Shown piece after piece: positions 44,709 through 49,648 of a DNA stretch of 49,648 nt. The stretch's first letter is position 1; each line of letters begins with the position of its first letter. The position numbers were made by a program, and so were the translations under genes. Source of the stretch: Labilibaculum sp. K2S (GTDB lineage: Bacteria; Bacteroidota; Bacteroidia; Bacteroidales; Marinifilaceae). The stretch is taken from contig NZ_JAUCMW010000008.1 in the NCBI RefSeq assembly GCF_030372765.1, positions 1 through 49,648 of the forward strand, given 5' to 3'. Under the pieces are notes generated by a model. The model searched no databases, had not been told where the DNA came from, and saw only the letters and a program-made list of their open reading frames with translations.

Positions 44709-45146
44709 ACTAATAAATTCTTCGGCTGTTCCCATTTCATCTATTAATTCACCAATCGTTTTGCCATTAAATAAATCATAAATAGTTTGTCGGATACTTC
44801 CAAACTGATTGTGAACCGGGCAAGGAGATTGCTTATTTGTATGTGTTTTACATGGTTTCATACCAATTAAACAATTCTCGAACATATCCAATCCATCAAC
44901 TATTTCTACAATATTCATTAAAGTAATTTCAGATGGTTTTTTTCCCATACCAAAACCACCATGAGGCCCCTTTGTTGAAGTAAGCAATTTTTGTCTGGCT
45001 AAACTTTGCAATATTTTGCCCAAAAATGGAGTAGGAATTTCTAAATCTTCCGAAATCTTTTTGATTCCAATTTTCTTTCCTTCTGTTCCGTTCAGTGATA
45101 AATAAATTACTGAACGAATTGCATATTTACAGGTATTCGATAACAT
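44703..45146 (-). CDS. Rrf2-family transcriptional regulator
   Basis: A 147-residue regulator with the Rrf2 winged helix (SNTCKYAIRSVIYLSL at the start, ISEDLEIPTPFLGKILQSLARQKLLTSTKGPHGGF as the recognition part). It also has a dimerisation helix and three cysteines, C92, C99 and C109. In IscR and NsrR three cysteines in this loop bind an iron-sulfur cluster; the spacing here is C-x6-C-x9-C, wider than in those proteins. An Fe-S or redox sensor is likely but not proven. Targets are unknown. It ends inside the VanZ gene and is terminated by a hairpin there. Confidence 0.87.
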   Translation of the reverse strand: MLSNTCKYAIRSVIYLSLNGTEGKKIGIKKISEDLEIPTPFLGKILQSLARQKLLTSTKGPHGGFGMGKKPSEITLMNIVEIVDGLDMFENCLIGMKPCKTHTNKQSPCPVHNQFGSIRQTIYDLFNGKTIGELIDEMGTAEEFISL

Positions 45147-45275
45147 TCTTTCTATTTAGTATTACTCTCACATTCATCTAATAATCAGCACAAATATAAC
45201 AATATTTACTACTAATAAAGCATCTTTAATTCTTTAATTCCTTATTTAGATTCTGTTTATCAAAAAAATACCACT

Positions 45276-45716
45276 CTATTTTAAAGGAATTTTATCGATT
45301 CGAGTTTGATGTCTACCCCCTTCAAAATCAGTAGCTAAAAATATCTTTGCAATCTTTTCTACTTCTTCGTAAGAAATAAATCGAGCCGGAATTCCACACA
45401 CATTTGCATTATTATGCAATCTTGCTAATTCTGCAATTTCAGAATTCCAACACAATGCGGCCCGAATTTTCTGATGCTTATTTGCTGTCATAGTAATTCC
45501 ATTACCACTGCCACAAAGAGTAAATCCAAAATCAAATTTCTCTGCGGCTACAGCCTCTGCTAATGGGTGAGCTGTATCAGGATAATCCATACTAGCTTCC
45601 GAATCAGTACCAAAATCAGTTACCAAATAACCGTTTTCCTTTAAAAATTCTCCAAGTCTATTCTTGAATTGATAACCTGCATGATCTGATGCAATAGCTA
45701 TTTTTAGTGTTTTCAT
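45276..45716 (-). CDS. rpiB: Ribose 5-phosphate isomerase B
   Basis: Interconverts ribose 5-phosphate and ribulose 5-phosphate in the pentose phosphate pathway. The 146-residue protein begins IAIASDHAGYQFK, has D11 and H12 at the active site, catalytic C68 in the TLCGSGNGITMTANKH loop, and the RLHNNANVCGIPARF segment. Length matches the family. It is transcribed away from the large AT-rich gap at 45717-46473. No other pentose phosphate gene is in the window. Confidence 0.95.
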   Translation of the reverse strand: MKTLKIAIASDHAGYQFKNRLGEFLKENGYLVTDFGTDSEASMDYPDTAHPLAEAVAAEKFDFGFTLCGSGNGITMTANKHQKIRAALCWNSEIAELARLHNNANVCGIPARFISYEEVEKIAKIFLATDFEGGRHQTRIDKIPLK

Positions 45717-46473
45717 ATTTGTAATTTTTCAAAATAAAGTAGATTAAGAAAGTATGAATTTTTAATCTATTCTATAAAATCCGCAAAAATATTCATTGTT
45801 TAAGGCTACAAAACTAATTAAAATTACTCATTTGCTTAAAAAAAAAAGATTTTAATATATTCACATTCAATTGAATTAAAACAATGAACAGAAAGACTGA
45901 AAATCTGATACTTACACTAATATTTAACTACTATCAACATTTTTGTTCACATTCAGTTAACATACTGTTGATTTTTCCTTACTAAATTTTACAATCTTTT
46001 CTTTGGATCATACAATTTCATAATTGTATAGAAAAAATATTATCCCATTACAACTTTATTTTTCATCTAAAGATTCACATCTCTCAACAGGTTTTCAACA
46101 GGCTGTTAATATCAATAAATTAAATTTTTATTAATATTCCAAGTTATAAACAACATGTTAATAACATCATTATTTCACTGAAAATCAAACATGATAAAAT
46201 TAACAATACCTGTTCATTTCCTGTTACTAGGTTCAATTTAAATCAAAAATCAACAAAATACCGAAACTCTTACCAACAGTATTAACAGGATATATTAATC
46301 ATTATATTCTTTTAAGAAATTTAAAAAATAAATAATAATATTAGACTTGTTGATAAAGGTTAATTGTGTACCGTAAGCATGAAATATATTCAAATCATTA
46401 GTTCTTTCAAATATCTTGTTTTTGTTATGATTTTATTATCTTGCATTGCATTGAAAAATCCACGAAACAGAAT
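45717..46473. other. AT-rich divergent gap with TYAACA cluster, candidate origin
   Basis: No gene found. The stretch holds six TCAACA motifs: 45932-45939 TATCAACA, 45966-45976 minus, 46081-46089, 46092-46100 TTTTCAACA, 46247-46255, and 46348-46356 minus TTATCAACA. Five TTAACA motifs are also present (45957, 46104 minus, 46156 minus, 46200, 46282). Very AT-rich runs lie at 46105-46140 and 46295-46345. The motifs resemble DnaA boxes (TTATCCACA type), and genes on both sides point outward. This is compatible with a replication origin, but dnaA is not seen. Confidence 0.35.
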
Positions 46474-46854
46474 ATGAGCTGGGAAACAAAAAACTATTCC
46501 ATTTTATTAGTTGAGGATAATAAGTTAAATCAAACTGTTGTTAAATTTACTTTAAGACGATATGGTTATTTAATTGATGTTGCCAATAACGGAATAGAGG
46601 CAATTGAGATGTTTAAACAAGGCGATTACGATTTTATTTTAATGGATATCATGATGCCTGAAATGGACGGATTAGATGCAACGAGAGCAATTCGAAATCT
46701 GGAAAATGGTCAGAAAATTCCAATTATAGCTTTAACAGCAGATATCATGATTGCCAACGAAGAAAAATGTCTGAGAAATGGGATGAATGGTCATATCGCG
46801 AAACCTTTTGAAATTGATAATTTGTTTAAAGTGCTAAAAAGTTTAGATCTTTAA
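46474..46854 (+). CDS. Receiver-only response regulator
   Basis: From the ATG at 46474 the product is 126 residues, a single receiver domain. It has the acidic pair VEDN, phospho-acceptor D58 (FILMDIMMPEMDG), the Thr in IIALTAD, and the Lys in HIAKPFEID. The sequence is closest in style to receivers of hybrid kinases. With no output domain it must act by protein contact or phosphotransfer. A soluble kinase at 48406-49269, of the type that usually carries such a receiver in the same chain, is a plausible partner. The TTG at 46441 is rejected. Confidence 0.87.
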   Translation: MSWETKNYSILLVEDNKLNQTVVKFTLRRYGYLIDVANNGIEAIEMFKQGDYDFILMDIMMPEMDGLDATRAIRNLENGQKIPIIALTADIMIANEEKCLRNGMNGHIAKPFEIDNLFKVLKSLDL

Positions 46855-46990
46855 ATAAATTTGCAGCTTCAGTTTTATCCTTGAAAAGGAATTAATCTAA
46901 TTCGGGATAAGTCTATTAATAAATTTCCGTAACCTTTTTTGTATAATTACTTCATTATTTACAAATGAATGTAGTCAAATCTTGCTTCAA

Positions 46991-48013
46991 ATGAAGGATC
47001 ACCTGGATATCAGAGATAATAATTTTTCGGACAACGAAAAAGAGTATGAAAAGAAATTGCGACCTCTTGAATTTAATGATTTTAGAGGTCAAAAAAAGAC
47101 GGTTGAAAACCTGAGTATATTTGTTAAAGCTGCAAAAATGAGGGAAGAGGCTTTGGATCATGTGTTGCTTCATGGACCTCCTGGATTGGGTAAAACAACT
47201 CTTTCGAATATTTTGGCCAATGAATTAGGTGTTGGACTAAAGATAACATCGGGTCCGGTAATGGATAAACCAGGAGATCTTGCCGGGCTTTTAACCAATC
47301 TTGAACCTAACGATGTGTTGTTTATCGATGAAATTCATCGTTTAAGTCCGATTGTAGAGGAGTATTTGTATTCTGCTATGGAAGACTTCAAGATCGATAT
47401 AATGATTGATAAGGGACCCGCTGCACGTTCCATCCAACTTGAATTAAATCCTTTTACATTAATTGGTGCAACAACTCGTTCGGGTTTACTAACCTCACCT
47501 TTACGTGCACGCTTTGGAATTAATTGTCACTTAGAGTATTACGACCTCCCTGTTTTGACAAAAATAGTAGAACGATCAGCAAAAATTTTAAACGTAGAAA
47601 TTTCTCATGAAGCTGCCGGTGAGATTGCTTCAAGAAGCAGAGGTACACCACGAATTGTAAATGCACTTTTAAGAAGGGTTCGCGATTTTGCTCAGGTTAA
47701 GGGAAATGGAAATATCGATTTGAGTATAACTAAATTTTCTTTAGAAGCACTAAATATTGATAAGCACGGTTTGGATGAAATGGACAATCGAATTCTAAAT
47801 ACAGTGATTGATAAATTTAATGGAGGGCCGGTTGGTATTTCAACAATTGCAACAGCTGTTGGAGAAGATAGTGGCACAATTGAAGAAGTTTACGAACCGT
47901 TTTTAATTAAAGAAGGATTTATTAAAAGAACACCCAGAGGAAGAGAGGTAACTCCTCTGGCGTACGCACATTTGGGCAAAAACAAATTTACTAATCCTGA
48001 ACTACTTTTTTAA
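46991..48013 (+). CDS. ruvB: Holliday junction helicase RuvB
   Basis: AAA+ motor of the RuvAB branch-migration complex. From the ATG at 46991 it is 340 residues. It has Walker [13 protein letters not shown], Walker [26 protein letters not shown], sensor 1 [12 protein letters not shown], the arginine finger in LRARFG, and the C-terminal winged helix ([15 protein letters not shown] ... [20 protein letters not shown]). Residues 1-20 are an acidic extension common in this phylum. An in-frame TTG at 46982 would add only three residues. It is followed after 12 bases by a small membrane protein gene. Confidence 0.97.
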   Translation: MKDHLDIRDNNFSDNEKEYEKKLRPLEFNDFRGQKKTVENLSIFVKAAKMREEALDHVLLHGPPGLGKTTLSNILANELGVGLKITSGPVMDKPGDLAGLLTNLEPNDVLFIDEIHRLSPIVEEYLYSAMEDFKIDIMIDKGPAARSIQLELNPFTLIGATTRSGLLTSPLRARFGINCHLEYYDLPVLTKIVERSAKILNVEISHEAAGEIASRSRGTPRIVNALLRRVRDFAQVKGNGNIDLSITKFSLEALNIDKHGLDEMDNRILNTVIDKFNGGPVGISTIATAVGEDSGTIEEVYEPFLIKEGFIKRTPRGREVTPLAYAHLGKNKFTNPELLF

Positions 48014-48025
48014 TCATAAAAATAG

Positions 48026-48355
48026 ATGAATAAAATATTACCAATTGTTTATACCATTGCAACAATACTAATTATTATTGGTGCCTTATTTATTTTGCAA
48101 GCTGAGAAATACGGATTGGCTGTTTTAAGTCTGGGACTTGTTCTTAATGTATTTTACAGATTTAGTACACTAAGTTATGAAAGTGTTAAATCATTTAAAA
48201 TTTTGGATGTTCTGCGTTTGGCAAATATTTTATTTATGATTGTGGCTTGTATAGGATTTTTTTACGATTGGAATCAAAAGTTTAACTTTTTAATACTTAC
48301 AATTGTATTTGACCTCTTACTTAATTTAAAAGAAATATCCTTTAAATCGAAATAA
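48026..48355 (+). CDS. Small four-helix membrane protein
   Basis: A 109-residue integral membrane protein with about four hydrophobic segments: VYTIATILIIIGALFIL, YGLAVLSLGLVLNVFY, LRLANILFMIVACIGFFY and FNFLILTIVFDLLLNL. I do not recognise a family; there are no conserved charged motifs inside the membrane. It follows ruvB by 12 bases and is probably co-transcribed with it. A perfect hairpin shared with the opposing kinase gene ends the unit. Confidence 0.7.
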   Translation: MNKILPIVYTIATILIIIGALFILQAEKYGLAVLSLGLVLNVFYRFSTLSYESVKSFKILDVLRLANILFMIVACIGFFYDWNQKFNFLILTIVFDLLLNLKEISFKSK

Positions 48356-48390
48356 AAAAAGGAGCTTGTGACCAGCAAGCTCCTTTTTAT
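48354..48390. terminator. Perfect bidirectional terminator
   Basis: AAAAAGGAGCTTG (48356-48368), 7-base loop, CAAGCTCCTTTTT (48376-48388), with further A and T runs. It separates the convergent membrane protein and kinase genes. Confidence 0.85.
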
Positions 48391-48405
48391 TACCTAGTAA
48401 TTTTC

Positions 48406-49269
48406 CTAAATAGCAATATTCTTTTTAATAGTAGATAAAGAATATATATCGTTAATATTAAGCTTTAAAATAGCTTCTATTTTTTCTTTCAAAACTAGGT
48501 TTGATTCTGAATATTTTAGCGGAATTGTAAAATAAAAAATGGAACCCTGTCCAAGGTGGGAATCAATAAATAATTTACCACCTAAAAAGTTTACAATCTC
48601 TTTGCATAAACTCAAACCTAATCCGGCACCTGAATAAATTCTTGTGTATGAATTATCCACTTGCGTAAATTTTTCAAATATTTTTTCTTGCTCAGTTTTG
48701 TTAATTCCAGGACCAGTATCTTTTACGTAGAAAAGAATATTATTTCTATCCTGAATAGCACAACCAAAATCAATTTCTCCTTTTTCAGTAAATTTTACTG
48801 CATTTTCGAGAAGATAGGATAGAACCTTCGTTAATTTATCGAGATCCGTGAATATTTTAATTTCTTGAAGATCTTCTGTGAAATTTAGAATTAAATTTTT
48901 CTGAGAATCACTAATGTTTTGTCCGAATATAGAATACAATTGAATAAACAAAGTGTGAACTGATATTTCCGATTCCTGGAAATTCATAGACCCACTTTCT
49001 AATTGGGAAAGTTCAAGTATTCTATTAAATAAATCCAACAATTCTTTACTGCTTGAATTAAGAATGTTAGTAAATTCATTTCGCTCTATTTTTGAAAGAG
49101 AATCATCACGTAATAATTCTGAAGCACCGATAATGGCATTCATTGGTGTTCGAATTTCATGTGACATATTTGCCAGAAAAGAATTTTTAAGCACTTCTGC
49201 CTTGGCAGTTTTAGCTTTTTCTTCTTTCAGCAATTGCTCCAGTTCTTTATATGTAGGACGTCTCTCCAT
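48406..49269 (-). CDS. Soluble histidine kinase without sensor domain
   Basis: A 287-residue kinase made only of a short coiled coil, the His-containing dimerisation helix (SFLANMSHEIRTPMNAIIGAS) and the ATP domain (N box NAVKFTEKG, DTGPGINK, IFEKFTQVD, G box GAGLGLSL). There is no membrane span or PAS domain, and no receiver, although this sequence type usually belongs to hybrid kinases. It would need a partner for sensing and a separate receiver, such as the one at 46474-46854. It lies 94 bases downstream of two tandem small peptide genes on the same strand, so it may respond to them or be expressed with them. A -7-like ATTTGC sits directly before the ATG. Confidence 0.85.
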   Translation of the reverse strand: MERRPTYKELEQLLKEEKAKTAKAEVLKNSFLANMSHEIRTPMNAIIGASELLRDDSLSKIERNEFTNILNSSSKELLDLFNRILELSQLESGSMNFQESEISVHTLFIQLYSIFGQNISDSQKNLILNFTEDLQEIKIFTDLDKLTKVLSYLLENAVKFTEKGEIDFGCAIQDRNNILFYVKDTGPGINKTEQEKIFEKFTQVDNSYTRIYSGAGLGLSLCKEIVNFLGGKLFIDSHLGQGSIFYFTIPLKYSESNLVLKEKIEAILKLNINDIYSLSTIKKNIAI

Positions 49270-49363
49270 GCAAATGAATTTGGTCTCAATAATAGAGTCA
49301 ATTAGCCTTTTGTTTGTACACTACAAAAAACACTAATTTTATGAATAAAATGTATAGGGATTA

Positions 49364-49465
49364 TTAAACAATGCAATCTTCACAGGTACTTACATCAGTC
49401 ATTTCATTTACTCCACCTTTAAGAAGATGTAGTTCTTGTGTATATATTTCTTCAAAATTATTCAT
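49364..49465 (-). CDS. Small leader-GG peptide, copy 1 (candidate secreted peptide precursor)
   Basis: A 33-codon gene. The peptide begins MNNFEEIYTQ, has ELHLLKGG at residues 11-18, and a 15-residue tail VNEMTDVSTCEDCIV. An acidic leader with Leu-x-x-(Leu/Ile)-Lys-Gly-Gly is the hallmark of peptides cut by C39-type peptidase transporters, which release the part after GG. The Cys-x-x-Cys pair could form a disulfide or a modified ring. A second copy lies 165 bases away (49529-49630); its core differs only at the first residue while the leader differs at about ten positions. That pattern, plus 35 identical bases in the core (49371-49405), argues strongly for a real translated gene. The peptide family is not one I recognise. 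Confidence 0.78.
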   Translation of the reverse strand: MNNFEEIYTQELHLLKGGVNEMTDVSTCEDCIV

Positions 49466-49473
49466 GAACCCAG

Positions 49474-49504
49474 TAAATATAAATTATAAGAATAACATTG
49501 TCAA
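49474..49504 (-). promoter_or_regulatory. Promoter of peptide copy 1
   Basis: On minus, TTG (49502-49504), exactly 20 bases, TATATTTA (49474-49481), close to the Bacteroidota consensus. The ATG at 49465 follows 8 bases later, so any leader is very short. Confidence 0.5.
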
Positions 49505-49528
49505 TGTTTTTAAAGATATATTTATGAC

Positions 49529-49630
49529 TTACACGATGCAATCTTCACAGGTACTTACATCAGTCATTTCGTTGATACCGCCCTTGATGTTTTGTAATTC
49601 TTCCTGAGATACTATTTCAAAATTTTTCAT
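49529..49630 (-). CDS. Small leader-GG peptide, copy 2 (candidate secreted peptide precursor)
   Basis: Also 33 codons. The peptide begins MKNFEIVSQE, has ELQNIKGG at residues 11-18 and the tail INEMTDVSTCEDCIV. Leader, cleavage motif and core follow the same plan as copy 1. The stretch 49536-49570 is base-for-base identical to 49371-49405. Its own promoter must lie within or beyond the last 18 bases of the window. Processing, export and immunity genes, if they exist, are not in the window and would be expected to the right. Alternatives are a modified RiPP, a bacteriocin, or a signalling pheromone read by the adjacent kinase. Confidence 0.78.
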   Translation of the reverse strand: MKNFEIVSQEELQNIKGGINEMTDVSTCEDCIV

Positions 49631-49648
49631 TGCTGTTTTGTTTTATTG

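Overview
The window looks like a chromosomal segment of an AT-rich member of the Bacteroidota, probably a marine Marinilabiliales-type bacterium. The genus is my inference. The support is TonB-dependent receptors with carboxypeptidase-like N-terminal domains, a DUF4249 lipoprotein, SPOR lipoproteins, MORN-type secreted proteins, a stand-alone CarboxypepD_reg protein, and promoters of the Bacteroidota type (-33 TTG / -7 TAnnTTTG). I saw no tRNA, rRNA, insertion sequence, integrase or CRISPR array.

Layout, left to right. 1-472: two tandem minus-strand promoters with an rRNA-operon-like TTTGCACC(C)GCTTT start region, firing out of the window. 473-5673: a minus-strand surface cluster (DUF4249 lipoprotein, TonB-dependent receptor, lipoprotein with a short collagen-like stretch). 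6061-8562: NimA-like flavin protein and DNA primase. 8811-10983: unknown secreted protein, sirtuin, lipoprotein. 11042-13800: Pit-type phosphate transporter and methylglyoxal synthase. 14051-14909: two tandem SPOR lipoproteins. 14920-18871: PAP2-like membrane protein, sigma-54 and asparaginyl-tRNA synthetase. 19149-21745: acyl-CoA synthetase and a beta-barrel protein. 22006-28565: a TetR-TolC-adaptor-RND permease efflux operon. 28944-32912: membrane-anchored unknown, a GH16-fold protein that has lost both catalytic glutamates, a TonB-like protein, and two small secreted proteins. 33134-35602: ComF and a PhoB/PhoR-like two-component pair. 35603-36308: a divergent control region with 11-bp-periodic direct repeats resembling Pho boxes. 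36309-41239: a TonB-dependent receptor plus a lipoprotein made of two nearly identical 346-codon halves. 41294-45716: a decayed fragment with a perfect palindrome, rhodanese, HemW, DUF2807, VanZ, Rrf2 and RpiB. 45717-46473: an AT-rich divergent gap full of TYAACA motifs, a possible replication origin. 46474-49269: receiver-only regulator, RuvB, small membrane protein and soluble histidine kinase. 49364-49630: two tandem 33-codon genes.

The most interesting item is that last pair. Both peptides have an 18-residue leader ending in Lys-Gly-Gly and a 15-residue core with a Cys-x-x-Cys near the C-terminus. The leaders have diverged, but the cores differ only at their first residue. This looks like an undescribed secreted or modified peptide (signal, bacteriocin or RiPP). 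It sits directly upstream of a histidine kinase, and the rest of the locus probably lies beyond the right edge. A second theme is phosphate: the Pit transporter, the PhoB/PhoR-like pair, the Pho-box-like arrays, and the receptor/lipoprotein operon those arrays may control. Many genes have an apparent upstream start (often TTG) that would overlap a promoter or a neighbour; I moved those starts to the downstream ATG and say so in each entry.
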